Origin: Streptomyces sp. NBC_00078
GTDB taxonomy: Bacteria; Actinomycetota; Actinomycetes; Streptomycetales; Streptomycetaceae
Length of the DNA: 64,000 bases
NCBI RefSeq assembly: GCF_026343335.1
Contig: NZ_JAPELX010000001.1
Location: forward strand, 3,286,001-3,350,000
Reading direction: 5' to 3'
In this document: piece by piece, positions 54,280-64,000 of the stretch
Layout: the number at the start of each line of letters is the position of its first letter
How positions within the stretch are numbered: the stretch's first letter is position 1
The notes under the pieces: generated by a model
Told to the model about the DNA's origin: nothing
The model's input: the letters and a program-made list of their open reading frames with translations, nothing else
The model's database searches: none
Translations under genes and position numbers: made by a program

Positions 54280-54807
54280 TTACGGAATCACAACGACGGG
54301 TCGCTTCGCCCGCTTGGCGAGCCGCCCGGCGACGGAGCCGAAGATTCGTCCGACGATGCCGTGCGTGGAGCCGACGACGATCGCGTCCGCCTCGTACTCC
54401 TTGCCCACCTCTTCGAGTTCGTGGCAGATGTCGCCGCCGCGCTCGACCAGGATCCAGGGCACCTCGGCCAGATAGTCCGCACAGGCGAGTTCGAGCCCGA
54501 GCACCTCGGTGCGGTGGTCCGGTACGTCGACGAAGACCGGTGGCTCGCAGCCGGCCCACACCGTGGTGGGCAGCCGGTTGGCGACGTGGACGATGATCAG
54601 GCCCGAACCGGAGCGGTGGGCCATGCCGATCGCGTAGGCGAGGGCACGCTCACTGGAGGTGGAGCCGTCGAAGCCGACGACGACACCGTGCTTGAAGGCT
54701 GGATCGCAGGAGTGGCGTGTGTCTTCTGCCGCCTGGGGCTCGGCCGCCGTGGGATCGGCGACGGGCCGCTTGCGGTCCGCGGGTTCGAAGAATTCGTGAC
54801 CGGCCAT
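54280..54807 (-). CDS. Universal stress protein (UspA family)
   Basis: A 175-residue protein with a variable N terminus (about 40 residues) and one UspA domain: VVVGFDGSTSSERALAYAIG at the start and the ATP-binding motif VVGSTHGIVGRIFGSVAGRLAKRAKRPVVVIP (GxxGx9GS) at the end. ATP-binding stress or dormancy protein. ATG at 54807. A TACCC-CCAA-GGGTA dyad 83 bases upstream may be a regulator site. Confidence 0.88.
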   Translation of the reverse strand: MAGHEFFEPADRKRPVADPTAAEPQAAEDTRHSCDPAFKHGVVVGFDGSTSSERALAYAIGMAHRSGSGLIIVHVANRLPTTVWAGCEPPVFVDVPDHRTEVLGLELACADYLAEVPWILVERGGDICHELEEVGKEYEADAIVVGSTHGIVGRIFGSVAGRLAKRAKRPVVVIP

Positions 54808-55115
54808 GGCTGTCTCGGGGATTTGATCCTTTTGGGAGGGACGACAGTGTGCGGCGGAGCTGTGTCCGGGAATCATCTTCCCAACCCCATACCCCCAAGG
54901 GTACGGCGGCACGCCTCCTTCGCCCAGATCCCGCCCACGGGGCGTGGGGGTTCCAGGGAGCATGCACGAGGGGGTGCCCGTAACGCAATGGTTGCTGCGC
55001 TGTACAGGCGGTTCGCACAGGATTCACTTACCCGGCGGCCGCCAGGACGGGAGCGTACAGTGACCGACCGGTCGAACAGGCGTTGAACACCGTGACCCAG
55101 CCCCAGGGAGCACGC
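54808..55115. other. Gene-free promoter region between usp and a small membrane-protein gene
   Basis: This gap of about 300 bases holds the dyad TACCC-CCAA-GGGTA (54890-54903), which resembles CsoR-type sites, and otherwise no recognisable gene or repeat. Both flanking genes read outward from it. Confidence 0.4.
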
Positions 55116-55448
55116 ATGCCCGGACCGCACCCCACCCCCGAGACTCCCCGCGCGACCGCCCCGCCCCAGGACACCGCGACCGACGTCGTCCGCTGGGCGG
55201 CCTTCAGCTGCGTCCTCGTCCCCGTGGTCCTCCTCTGGTACGGCACCTCTCTCGCCGGCGCTACGGGCACGGCACTCGGTCTCGCCGCCGTCACCGCCGC
55301 CTGCCGCCTTCTGCTGCGCCAGTCCGAACGGTGCGCGGCGCGTCCGCGGGCCGGGGAACCCGTGTCCCGCCGCGGCCGCCATCACAGAAGCGGTACGGGG
55401 GCTCACAGAGGCGGGCGCCACACTGGGGGAAGTACACCGGTCGGTTGA
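55116..55448 (+). CDS. Small membrane protein, unknown function
   Basis: A 110-residue protein with a Pro/Thr-rich N terminus (MPGPHPTPETPRATAPP), two hydrophobic segments (VVRWAAFSCVLVPVVLLWYG; ATGTALGLAAVTAACRLLL) and a basic Arg/Gly tail. ATG at 55116 follows GGGAG. Conserved position upstream of adpA in relatives is recalled but unchecked. Confidence 0.6.
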   Translation: MPGPHPTPETPRATAPPQDTATDVVRWAAFSCVLVPVVLLWYGTSLAGATGTALGLAAVTAACRLLLRQSERCAARPRAGEPVSRRGRHHRSGTGAHRGGRHTGGSTPVG

Positions 55449-55826
55449 CCGGTTTCCGCGCACGCGTCCGACGGTTTTCAGCCAACTTCCGGACACCGCG
55501 CCGTCGATGCCCCGACCACCCCCCAACCCCCGTTCCACCTGCACGGACAGGGGTGCGTGGGGACCGCGTACCCTACGTGGATTGGCCACTGCGACAAGGC
55601 GCACTTCCCTGCACGGCCCGTGAGTGCAACGCTTCGTGATCGAATGCTTCACGCCAAGTTGCCATGTCGACAATGTGCCGGTTGCCGAACCGGGTCACCC
55701 CGGCACCACGCGACACAGTAGATTCGATCTTGACGTCTTACGGCGGGGGACTCGTGCAGGACCGAGGGGAAACGTGCAGGAGCGACACAACCGAGGAGCC
55801 GCGACCACCGAGGGGGGCTTAGCAGT
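55449..55826. promoter_or_regulatory. Upstream region of adpA
   Basis: This 378-base gap precedes adpA. TGGCGTGAAG (minus strand, 55648-55657) matches 9 of 10 positions of the AdpA consensus TGGCSNGWWY, fitting autoregulation. Direct repeats GCTTCGTG and GCTTCACG lie at about 55632 and 55648. No gene is seen. Confidence 0.45.
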
Positions 55827-57059
55827 ATGAGCCACGACTCCACCGCCGCGCCGGAAGCCGCGGCCCGGAAGCTTTCCGGGCGACGCCGCAAGGAGATCGT
55901 CGCGGTGCTGCTTTTCAGCGGCGGCCCCATCTTCGAGAGTTCCATACCACTGTCGGTGTTCGGGATCGACCGCCAGGACGCCGGCGTACCGCGCTACCGA
56001 CTGCTGGTGTGCGGGGGTGAGGACGGCCCGCTGCGGACCACAGGGGGCCTGGAACTCACGACGCCACATGGCCTGGAGGCGATCTCACGCGCAGGCACGG
56101 TCGTCGTACCGGCCTGGCGCTCGATCACCTCTCCGCCACCCGAGGACGCACTCGACGCACTGCGCCGGGCGCACGAGGAGGGTGCCCGCATAGTCGGGCT
56201 GTGCACCGGCGCCTTCGTGCTGGCGGCGGCGGGCCTGCTGGACGGCCGTCCCGCGACCACACACTGGATGTACGCGCCGACGCTGGCCAAGCGCTATCCG
56301 TCGGTGCACGTCGATCCGAGAGAACTGTTCGTCGACGACGGCGATGTGCTGACGTCCGCCGGGACGGCGGCCGGAATCGATCTCTGTCTCCACATCGTGC
56401 GGACGGACCACGGCAACGAGGCGGCGGGCGCGCTGGCCCGGCGTCTGGTCGTCCCGCCGCGCCGGTCGGGCGGTCAGGAGCGCTACCTCGATCGATCTTT
56501 ACCTGAGGAGATCGGCGCCGACCCGCTCGCCGAGGTCGTCGCATGGGCGCTGGAGCATCTGCACGAGCAGTTCGACGTGGAGACGCTCGCCGCTCGTGCG
56601 TACATGAGCCGGCGCACCTTCGACCGCCGTTTCCGGTCGCTCACCGGAAGCGCTCCCCTGCAGTGGCTGATCACTCAGCGCGTGCTGCAGGCACAGCGCC
56701 TCCTGGAGACGTCGGACTACTCGGTGGACGAGGTCGCGGGCCGCTGCGGCTTCCGCTCGCCGGTGGCCCTGCGCGGACACTTCCGCCGTCAGCTGGGTTC
56801 GTCCCCGGCCGCCTACCGCGCCGCGTACCGCGCTCGCCGTCCACAGGGCGACAGGCCGGTCGACGTGGAGAGCGCGGCCGGCCCGCCGGGGCCCGTGCCC
56901 CTGCTGCATCCGGAGGGACCGGTACCGCTGCAGAGCCGACGGGCGGCGGCGAGCGCGTTGGGAGCGGCGGCGCTGTCCGCGTCCGCCCCCCTGGAGAACG
57001 GCCGTGAGGCATACGTCACGAGCCGGGCCGGCGTGCCGGGGCAACGCAGCGGTACGTGA
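55827..57059 (+). CDS. adpA: AraC-family master developmental regulator AdpA
   Basis: A 410-residue regulator. Residues about 20-200 are a DJ-1/PfpI (GATase1-like) domain with GARIVGLCTGAFVLAAAG. Residues about 245-345 are the AraC/XylS DNA-binding domain (VETLAARAYMSRRTFDRRFRSLTG; SVDEVAGRCGFRSPVALRGHFRRQLG). A TTA leucine codon at 56499-56501 (residue 225, in DRSLPEE) makes translation depend on the bldA tRNA, as known for adpA. ATG at 55827. The adjacent downstream oligoribonuclease gene is the conserved arrangement. Confidence 0.95.
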   Translation: MSHDSTAAPEAAARKLSGRRRKEIVAVLLFSGGPIFESSIPLSVFGIDRQDAGVPRYRLLVCGGEDGPLRTTGGLELTTPHGLEAISRAGTVVVPAWRSITSPPPEDALDALRRAHEEGARIVGLCTGAFVLAAAGLLDGRPATTHWMYAPTLAKRYPSVHVDPRELFVDDGDVLTSAGTAAGIDLCLHIVRTDHGNEAAGALARRLVVPPRRSGGQERYLDRSLPEEIGADPLAEVVAWALEHLHEQFDVETLAARAYMSRRTFDRRFRSLTGSAPLQWLITQRVLQAQRLLETSDYSVDEVAGRCGFRSPVALRGHFRRQLGSSPAAYRAAYRARRPQGDRPVDVESAAGPPGPVPLLHPEGPVPLQSRRAAASALGAAALSASAPLENGREAYVTSRAGVPGQRSGT

Positions 57060-57065
57060 GCACAA

Positions 57066-57117
57066 CCTCAGACGCCGGTCGGGCACGCTGTCCAGTCAGC
57101 CCGTCCGGCGTCTGAGG
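57066..57117. terminator. Terminator/dispersed repeat after adpA
   Basis: A 19-bp stem with one mismatch (57066-57084 with 57099-57117) built on the CCTCAGACGCCGG repeat is followed by AGCAGGCCCCTT. The same repeat family occurs decayed at 4893. Confidence 0.65.
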
Positions 57118-57225
57118 AGCAGGCCCCTTCAGGACCGGACAGTGATCTGCGGGCCAGAGCCCCGGGCGAGCCCCGCTGCAACACCGGGCACCCCAATAAC
57201 CGGACGCCAGCCTTAGGGTGGTCGC

Positions 57226-57828
57226 ATGAACGATCGCATGGTGTGGATCGACTGCGAGATGACCGGCCTCTCGCTGTCCGACGACGCGCTCATCGAGGTG
57301 GCCGCCCTCGTCACCGACTCCGAGCTGAACATCCTCGGAGAGGGAGTCGACATCGTCGTCCGTCCGCCGGACCGGGCACTGGAGACGATGCCGGAGGTGG
57401 TGCGTCAGATGCACACCGCGTCCGGGCTGCTGGAGGAACTCGCCGGCGGCACGACACTGACGGACGCCGAGGAGCAGGTCCTCTCCTACGTCCGCGAACA
57501 CGTCAAGGAACCGGGCAAGGCCCCGCTGTGCGGCAACTCGGTCGGCACCGACCGCGGTTTCCTGCTCCGGGACATGCCGACACTGGAGGACTACCTCCAC
57601 TACCGGATCGTCGACGTGTCGAGCGTCAAGGAACTCGCCCGGCGCTGGTACCCGCGGGCCTACTTCAACAGCCCGGAGAAGAACGGCAACCACCGCGCCC
57701 TCGCCGACATCCGCGAGTCGATCGCGGAACTGCGCTACTACCGCGAGGCGATCTTCGTACCCCAGCCCGGCCCCGACTCCGACACCGCGAGAACGATCGC
57801 CGCGAAGCACGTCCTGCCTGCGCAGTAG
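57226..57828 (+). CDS. orn: Oligoribonuclease
   Basis: A 200-residue DEDDh exonuclease that degrades 2-5 nt RNAs and pGpG. Exo I is WIDCEMTGL (Asp9, Glu11), Exo II GNSVGTDRGFL, and Exo III NHRALADIRESI with catalytic His and Asp. The gene follows adpA on the same strand after a terminator-like repeat. Known as ornA in Streptomyces, where it is needed for normal growth and aerial mycelium. Confidence 0.95.
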   Translation: MNDRMVWIDCEMTGLSLSDDALIEVAALVTDSELNILGEGVDIVVRPPDRALETMPEVVRQMHTASGLLEELAGGTTLTDAEEQVLSYVREHVKEPGKAPLCGNSVGTDRGFLLRDMPTLEDYLHYRIVDVSSVKELARRWYPRAYFNSPEKNGNHRALADIRESIAELRYYREAIFVPQPGPDSDTARTIAAKHVLPAQ

Positions 57829-57932
57829 CGGCCCGGAGGTGGCGCCGGAAAAGCCGTGCGCGAGCACCCCTTCGGACCCTGTACACTTTTTCTCGGCCGG
57901 TCGGAAAACCACGAAGTTAACCGCCGGTCGTG

Positions 57933-58005
57933 GTGGGTGTAGCTCAGATGGTAGAGCACCTGGTTGTGGTCCAGGATGTCGCGGGTTCGAGTCCCGTCAC
58001 TCACC
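57933..58005 (+). tRNA. tRNA-His (GTG)
   Basis: A full cloverleaf: acceptor GTGGGTG paired with CACTCAC (one G-U), D arm GCTCAGATGGTAGAGC, anticodon loop TTGTGGT with GTG anticodon, T loop TTCGAGT. G at 57932 opposite C at 58005 is the extra G-1:C73 pair specific to tRNA-His. CCA is not encoded. Confidence 0.95.
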
Positions 58006-58012
58006 CTGAAAG

Positions 58013-58052
58013 ATCAGCCGGTGGCCCCGCGGAAGCGGGGCCACCGGCTGAT
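58013..58052 (+). terminator. Terminator after tRNA-His
   Basis: A perfect 18-bp stem (58013-58030 with 58035-58052) with a GGAA loop begins 8 bases after the tRNA. Confidence 0.75.
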
Positions 58053-58111
58053 TCGCGTTCAACACCCAGCCCGTCCAGGCCTCACCCGCACCGACGGCAA
58101 CCCGCTCAGCG

Positions 58112-58300
58112 GGCCCGCCGGGCATGGGCGGCCAGATCGAGGCGATCGCCACGGCCCTTCCCTCGTCCGGGGACGCCGCCGAGCTGCGGGCCGCGCTCGC
58201 GGTCATGGCCATGGTGGCGTCACGAGCGGCCACCAGCTCCTCGCCCTGCCGGTCCCGCACGACGCCCCGCCGAACGCATCGCCGTACTGCTGCGCCCGGC
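58112..58300 (+). pseudogene. Unidentified coding-like fragment
   Basis: GPPGMGGQIEAIATALPSSG to RAALAVMAMVASRAAT reads like an internal helical part of a protein but lacks a supported start, and loses coding character after about 58260. It fills the gap between the tRNA terminator and the GNAT remnant. Confidence 0.25.
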
Positions 58301-58353
58301 CCTCAAGTCCCGGGCTGCTCGGGCGACTTGGCGCTCGGCGTAGGCTGCCGGGG

Positions 58354-58690
58354 ATGACCGGGCCGTTCCGTACCGCCCGTCTGGACGTCGTCCCGCTGCG
58401 TATCGAGCACGCCGCCGAGATGGCCGCCGTCCTGTCGGACCCGGCGCTGCACACGTTCATCGGCGGCGCCCCCGCCTCCCCCGAAGACCTCCGGGCCCGC
58501 TACCTCCGCCTGGTCGCGGGATCGCCCGACCCGTCCGTCACCTGGTGCAACTGGGTGCTCAGGCTGCGCGAGGACTCCCGCCTGGTGGGGACCCTCCAGG
58601 CCACGCTCGGACAGGCCGTCGCGGAGATCGCCTGGGTGGTCGGCACCCCGTGGCAGCGGCGGAGCCTGGCCCCCCGAAGCCGCCCGCGTC
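58354..58690 (+). pseudogene. GNAT acetyltransferase, N-terminal part
   Basis: ATG at 58354 begins TGPFRTARLDVVPLRIEHAAEMAAVL and continues to EIAWVVGTPWQ, the N-terminal two thirds of a RimJ/RimL-type acetyltransferase. After a run of six C (58670-58675) the family continues one frame away as LAPEAARV and then stops matching at about 58690, where antisense kinase-like sequence begins. The acetyl-CoA loop and C terminus are lost. Confidence 0.6.
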
Positions 58691-58849
58691 CCGCTTCACG
58701 AACCAGCGGCAGCCGTCCGGGAGGAGGACGCAGTACGACACACACCCCGAGTCCTGGTCGCGGAAGGCGCGGAACACCTCACCCACCGCGCGCAGATGGG
58801 GCTCGACGGCGGCGACCTCGTCAACGTCCGGCAGTGGATGCGGAGTCAT
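58690..58849 (-). pseudogene. Kinase/phosphotransferase-like N-terminal fragment
   Basis: ATG at 58849 on the minus strand starts TPHPLPDVDEVAAVEPHLRAVG and runs to SYCVLLPDGCRWFVKRD, like the N-lobe start of a small-molecule or protein kinase (VLLPDG-x-RWFVK, Lys being the ATP-binding residue). It ends where the GNAT remnant begins. A single deletion appears to have joined two convergent genes. Confidence 0.5.
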
Positions 58850-58954
58850 GGGCCTCGGCGATCGTCTTCAGGAACAGGTGCGACGAGGGGGCGACGAGGC
58901 CGCGCTCAGGAACCGGTGGAGCGACGGAAACCGGTGGGGCGACGAGAACCGTGA

Positions 58955-59998
58955 TCAGGACGACGTCCGCGTCACCAGCTCCGTCGCCAGTACCATCTGC
59001 CGGCGTTCCAGATCGCGGGAGACGGCCGGGCGGCGGTCGGCGATCTCGCCGAGCAGGAGGTCGATCATGCGGCGGCCCATCTCCTCGATGGGCTGGCGGA
59101 CGCTGGTGAGCGGGGGGTCCATGTGGCGGGCGATGGCCGAGTCGTCGTAGCCGACGAGCGCCACGTCGTCGGGGATGCGGCGGCCCTTCTCGCGCAGCAC
59201 CTGGCGGGCGCCGGCCGCCATCACGTCCGAGCCCGCGAAGACCGCGTCCAGGTCGGGGCGGCGGGCGAGCAGTTTCGTCATCGCCCGGCGGCCGCCCTCC
59301 TCGGTGAAGTCGCCCGGCTCGATGAGCTGTTCGTCGACCTCGTGGCCCGCGTCGCGCAGGGCGTCGCGGTAGCCGTCGACGCGCCGCTGGGCGCCGTAGA
59401 CGTCGAGGCGGCCCGTGATGTGCGCGATACTGCGGCGGCCCCGGACGGCCAGGTGCTCGACCGCCGAGCGGCCGCCGCCGTAGTTGTCCGAGTCCACCGA
59501 CGTCAGCGTCTCCGCGGCCGACCGCGGACCGCTGATCACCGCCGGGATCTCCAGCTGGGCCAGCAGATCCGGAAGCGGGTCGTCCGCGTGCACCGAGACC
59601 AGCAGGACGCCGTCCACGCGGTGGGCGGCCAGGTACTGGGCCAGCCGGCGGCGCTCCTTGTCGCCGCCCGCGAAGATCAGCAGAAGCTGCATCTCCGTGT
59701 CCGACAGCTCGGCGCCGACACCCTTCAGCATGTCCGAGAAGTACGGCTCCGCGAAGAAGCGGGTCTCCGGCTCGGGGACGACCAGGGCGATCGCGTCGGT
59801 GCGGTTGGCCGCGAGGGCGCGAGCGGCCGTGTTGGGGACGTAGCCGAGCTCGGCCACCGCCGCCTCGACCGCGGCCCGGGTCGCGTCGCTGACCCTGGGC
59901 GAGCCGTTGATCACCCGGGAGACCGTGCCGCGGCCCACGCCGGCGCGGGCGGCCACCTCTTCGAGCGTGGGCCGCCCCCCGCTTCGGCTCCGCGACAT
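58955..59998 (-). CDS. cebR: Cellobiose/cello-oligosaccharide repressor CebR
   Basis: A 347-residue LacI-family repressor with helix-turn-helix PTLEEVAARAGVGRGTVSRVINGSPRVS, hinge AARALAANRT and a sugar-sensing domain ending GYDDSAIARHMDPPLTSVRQP. ATG at 59998 gives the recalled CebR length; the frame is open far upstream without a ribosome site. It is divergent from cebEFG and should bind TGGGAGCGCTCCCA boxes at 60263 and 63811, released by cello-oligosaccharides. Confidence 0.9.
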   Translation of the reverse strand: MSRSRSGGRPTLEEVAARAGVGRGTVSRVINGSPRVSDATRAAVEAAVAELGYVPNTAARALAANRTDAIALVVPEPETRFFAEPYFSDMLKGVGAELSDTEMQLLLIFAGGDKERRRLAQYLAAHRVDGVLLVSVHADDPLPDLLAQLEIPAVISGPRSAAETLTSVDSDNYGGGRSAVEHLAVRGRRSIAHITGRLDVYGAQRRVDGYRDALRDAGHEVDEQLIEPGDFTEEGGRRAMTKLLARRPDLDAVFAGSDVMAAGARQVLREKGRRIPDDVALVGYDDSAIARHMDPPLTSVRQPIEEMGRRMIDLLLGEIADRRPAVSRDLERRQMVLATELVTRTSS

Positions 59999-60392
59999 TG
60001 GCTCCGCCCTTCCGCCGTTGACCCGTGTTGGCCTGGAATCTAACAGTCTCGTGGGACCGGTGAGCGCCCCTGGGTGCTGCCTGCGCGGAACGGGGTGTTT
60101 CGGACCGAACGGCCTCGCCCTCGAACGCCCTGCGCGCCGAAAGACGACACCCGGCACCGGAACCGTCAAGTCCACTTAACGGCCCGATAACTGAACGCAT
60201 CTCGGCCCGCGCACTCCCTTGACACCCCCGCCCGAACCGACGACCCTTCAACACATCACCTGTGGGAGCGCTCCCACAGTACCTGACACATACACATCCC
60301 GCACGTTCCCCGCCCGAGCCGCAGCGAGTAATAACGGGCCCAACAGTGCAGTTGGCCGGGGGGTCGGCACGTCAGGCAACAGGAGGACGCAA
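59999..60392. promoter_or_regulatory. cebR-cebE divergent promoter region
   Basis: This 394-base gap holds a TTGACA element (60219-60224) about 40 bases before the CebR palindrome, which would place the operator around the cebE transcription start. A degraded CTCGAACGCC repeat lies at about 60120. No gene is seen. Confidence 0.5.
60261..60278. promoter_or_regulatory. CebR box upstream of cebE
   Basis: TGTGGGAGCGCTCCCACA is a perfect 18-bp palindrome containing the known CebR site TGGGAGCGCTCCCA. Confidence 0.9.
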
Positions 60393-61715
60393 ATGGGCAC
60401 GAGTACCCGACGGTCCCGCAGGCTGATGGCCCTCGCGGCCGTCGCCGCGCTGGCGACGGGACTGCTGGCCGGCTGCTCCAAGGACTCGGACGACAGCTCG
60501 TCGAACGACAGCGGCGGCAACGCCAAGGGCAAGACCACGTTGACCATCGGCACCTTCGGTGTGTTCGGCTACAAGCAGGCCGGTCTCTACGACGAGTACA
60601 TGAAGCTGCATCCGACCATCAGCATCAAGGAGAACGTCACCACCCGTACCGACGTGTACTGGCCGAAGGTCCTCACCCGGCTGCAGGCCGGCTCCGGCAC
60701 CGACGACGTCCAGGCGATCGAGGTCGGCAACATCACCGAGGCCGTGCAGACGCAGGGCAACAAGTTCGTCGACCTCGGCAAGGAGGTCGACAAGTCCCAG
60801 TGGCTGGGCTGGAAGAACTCCCAGGCCACCACCAAGGACGGCAAGCTGATCGGGCTCGGCACCGACGTCGGTCCGATGGCGATCTGTTACCGCAAGGACC
60901 TCTTCAAGAAGGCCGGTCTGGAGACGGACCGCACCAAGCTCGCCGAGCAGTGGAAGGGCGACTGGGCGAAGTACGTCGACGTGGGCAAGGACTACATGAA
61001 GAAGGCGCCCAAGGGCACCAAGTTCGTGGACTCGGCCTCGTCCGTCTACAACGCGGCCCTCGGTGGTGCGAGCGAGCGCTACTACGACAAGGGCGGAAAC
61101 GTCATCTGGGACAAGTCCGACGGCGTGAAGAAGTCCTGGAACGACGCGATGACCGTGGCGACCAGCGACATGTCGGCGAAGCTGAAGCAGTTCGACAAGC
61201 CGTGGGACCAGGGCTTCGCCAACGCCTCCTTCGCCACCGTGGCCTGCCCGGCGTGGATGATCGGCTACATCGAGCAGAAGTCCGGTGACTCAGGCAAGGG
61301 CAACTGGGACGTGGCGGCGGCCCCGACCGCGGCCAACTGGGGCGGCTCCTTCCTCGGCGTGCCCACGGCGGGCAAGCACCAGAAGGAGGCCATCGCACTG
61401 ACGAAGTGGCTGACCGCGCCCGAGCAGCAGGCGAAGGTCTTCGCCAAGCAGGCCAGCTTCCCGTCGACCCCGTCGGCGTACGCGGGCCTGAAGCCGGCCG
61501 CTGACACCACGGCCTACTTCTCGAACGCGCCGATCACGCAGATCTTCGCGGACTCGGCGAAGACCATCCCGGTCCAGTACTTCGGCATCAAGGACCAGCC
61601 GATCAACACGGCGATCACCGACGTCGGCATCCTCCAGGTCGAGCAGAAGGGCAAGAGCCCGACGCAGGGCTGGGACGCGGCCAAGAACGAGGTCAAGGAC
61701 GTGCTCGGCCAGTGA
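60393..61715 (+). CDS. cebE: Cello-oligosaccharide-binding lipoprotein CebE
   Basis: A 440-residue ABC solute-binding lipoprotein with lipobox LLAGC (Cys28) and the family-1 sugar-binding fold (LTIGTFGVFGYKQAGLYDEYMKLHP; FKKAGLETDRTKL; SFLGVPTAGKHQKEA). It captures cellobiose and cellotriose outside the cell. ATG follows AGGAGG. First gene of cebEFG, whose stop overlaps the cebF start (GTGA). Confidence 0.93.
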   Translation: MGTSTRRSRRLMALAAVAALATGLLAGCSKDSDDSSSNDSGGNAKGKTTLTIGTFGVFGYKQAGLYDEYMKLHPTISIKENVTTRTDVYWPKVLTRLQAGSGTDDVQAIEVGNITEAVQTQGNKFVDLGKEVDKSQWLGWKNSQATTKDGKLIGLGTDVGPMAICYRKDLFKKAGLETDRTKLAEQWKGDWAKYVDVGKDYMKKAPKGTKFVDSASSVYNAALGGASERYYDKGGNVIWDKSDGVKKSWNDAMTVATSDMSAKLKQFDKPWDQGFANASFATVACPAWMIGYIEQKSGDSGKGNWDVAAAPTAANWGGSFLGVPTAGKHQKEAIALTKWLTAPEQQAKVFAKQASFPSTPSAYAGLKPAADTTAYFSNAPITQIFADSAKTIPVQYFGIKDQPINTAITDVGILQVEQKGKSPTQGWDAAKNEVKDVLGQ

Positions 61716-62733
61716 CCAGCTCCAAGCAGGCTCTCGCGCATTCCGCGTCGAGCGCCGAGGCCGCGCCCGGCACCCCGCCGGGCGCGGCCCGGGGCGCTCA
61801 CGGTCGCGGTACACCGCCGGGCCCCGATTCATGGCGCAGCCGGCTGTACCGCTGGGACATGAAGGCGTCCCCGTATGCGTTCATCGCTCCCTTCTTCGTC
61901 ATCTTCGGAGCGTTCTCGCTGGTCCCGCTGCTGTACACGGCCTGGTACTCGCTGCACGACGTGCAGCTGTCCTCGCTGAACCAGCAGACCTGGGCGGGCC
62001 TGGACAACTACCAGAACCTGCTCGCCTCGGACTTCTTCTGGAACGCCCTCAAGAACACCTTCACCATCGGTGTGATCTCGACCGTCCCGCAGCTGATGGC
62101 GGCGATCGGCCTGGCGCACCTGCTCAACTACCGGCTGCGCGGCTCGACCGTGTGGCGGGTCGTGATGCTCACCCCGTACGCCACCTCGGTGGCGGCGGCG
62201 ACGCTGGTCTTCACGCTGCTGTATTCGTGGGACGGCGGCATGGTCAACTGGTTCCTGCACTTCGTGGGGGTCGGTCCGGTCAACTGGCGTGAATCCGACT
62301 GGGGTTCGCAGTTCGCGGTGTCCTCGATCGTGATCTGGCGGTGGACCGGCTACAACGCGCTGATCTACCTGGCGGCGATGCAGGCGATCCCGGCCGACCT
62401 CTACGAGTCGGCGTCGATCGACGGCGCCAACCGCTGGCAGCAGTTCCTGCATGTGACGGTCCCGCAGTTGCGGCCCACGATCCTGTTCACGGTGGTCGTC
62501 TCCACGATCGGCGCGACCCAGCTCTTCGGTGAGCCCCTGCTGTTCGGCGGGGTCAGCGGTTCCAAGGGCGGCTCCGAGCACCAGTACCAGACGCTCGGCC
62601 TGTACATGTACGACCAGGGCTGGATCATCGGCAACCTCGGCAAGGCGTCCGCGATCGCCTGGTCGATGTTCCTGATCATGCTGATCGTCGCCGTGATCAA
62701 TCTGCTGTTCACCCGACGCCTGAGGAAGTCCCA

Positions 62734-62737
<4 letters not shown>
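61712..62737 (+). CDS. cebF: Cello-oligosaccharide ABC permease CebF
   Basis: A 341-residue inner-membrane permease of the MalF type with a long cytoplasmic N terminus, six membrane segments and the EAA loop ADLYESASIDGANRWQQFLHVTVPQLRP that contacts the shared ATPase MsiK, encoded elsewhere. GTG at 61712 overlaps the cebE stop; the cebG ATG overlaps its stop. Confidence 0.93.

Positions 62738-64000
<1,263 letters not shown>

Noticed and set aside
59999..60175. N-terminal extension of CebR
   Set aside because: The frame is open, but the residues are not regulator-like and no ribosome site precedes the distal start.

Overview
The window is chromosomal DNA of a Streptomyces. The evidence is very high GC, strong third-position GC bias, frequent GTG starts and 4-base ATGA/GTGA overlaps, DUF397 and Scr1-type genes, a TTA-containing adpA followed by the oligoribonuclease gene, and the cebR/cebEFG/bglC locus. 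From about 30 kb to the right end the gene order (agmatinase, TesB, leucine-degradation genes, desE, hexosaminidase, glmS, adpA, ornA, cebR) resembles, from memory, S. coelicolor SCO2770-SCO2798, so this half looks like core chromosome. The left half is a patchwork of accessory genes.

Layout. 0-4.8 kb: LacI-controlled operon of a Gfo/Idh/MocA dehydrogenase, a DUF993 aldolase-like protein and a sugar isomerase. 5-7.7 kb: methyltransferase, MarR-GNAT fusion, second isomerase. 7.9-9.6 kb: WhiJ/AbaA-type regulatory cluster (RsbW-like ATPase, broken Scr1-type regulator, DUF397 protein) and a GNAT enzyme. 9.7-11.7 kb: EACC1 protein next to a caspase-DnaJ fusion, the best candidate for a little-described conflict or programmed-death module. 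11.7-27 kb: aroA fragment, exported GH3 enzyme, lipoprotein, S37 peptidase, small exported protein, fused ABC exporter with the tail of a second copy beside it, phytase-like pseudogene, beta-lactamase-like hydrolase, GT39 mannosyltransferase-like protein, exported endonuclease I. 27-30 kb: HTH-TPR regulator, DUF397 protein and divergent small genes. 30-36.7 kb: TPP enzyme, agmatinase-family hydrolase, symporter, PucR regulator, phosphatase-like protein.

37-46 kb holds acyl-CoA and leucine catabolism: TesB, an acyl-CoA dehydrogenase, a TetR regulator with two GTTA-N8-TAAC boxes, acyl-CoA carboxylase beta and alpha subunits, HMG-CoA lyase and AcdH. 46-48 kb holds ferrioxamine uptake: an iron box, desE and a siderophore-interacting reductase. 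The expected desABCD biosynthesis genes are absent, and a short scar that begins like desA sits in their place. 48-58 kb: GH20 hexosaminidase with a DasR-like site, DUF4429 protein, GlmS, YaaH transporter, universal stress protein, AdpA, oligoribonuclease, tRNA-His. 58.9-64 kb: CebR, the CebEFG cello-oligosaccharide importer and the start of BglC, with CebR boxes before cebE and over the bglC start.

A notable property is the number of broken genes: about ten remnants in 64 kb, two of them ending at hairpins that resemble IS200/IS605 ends. Coordinates and protein reads come from direct inspection. Family names and S. coelicolor comparisons are from memory, with no database search.
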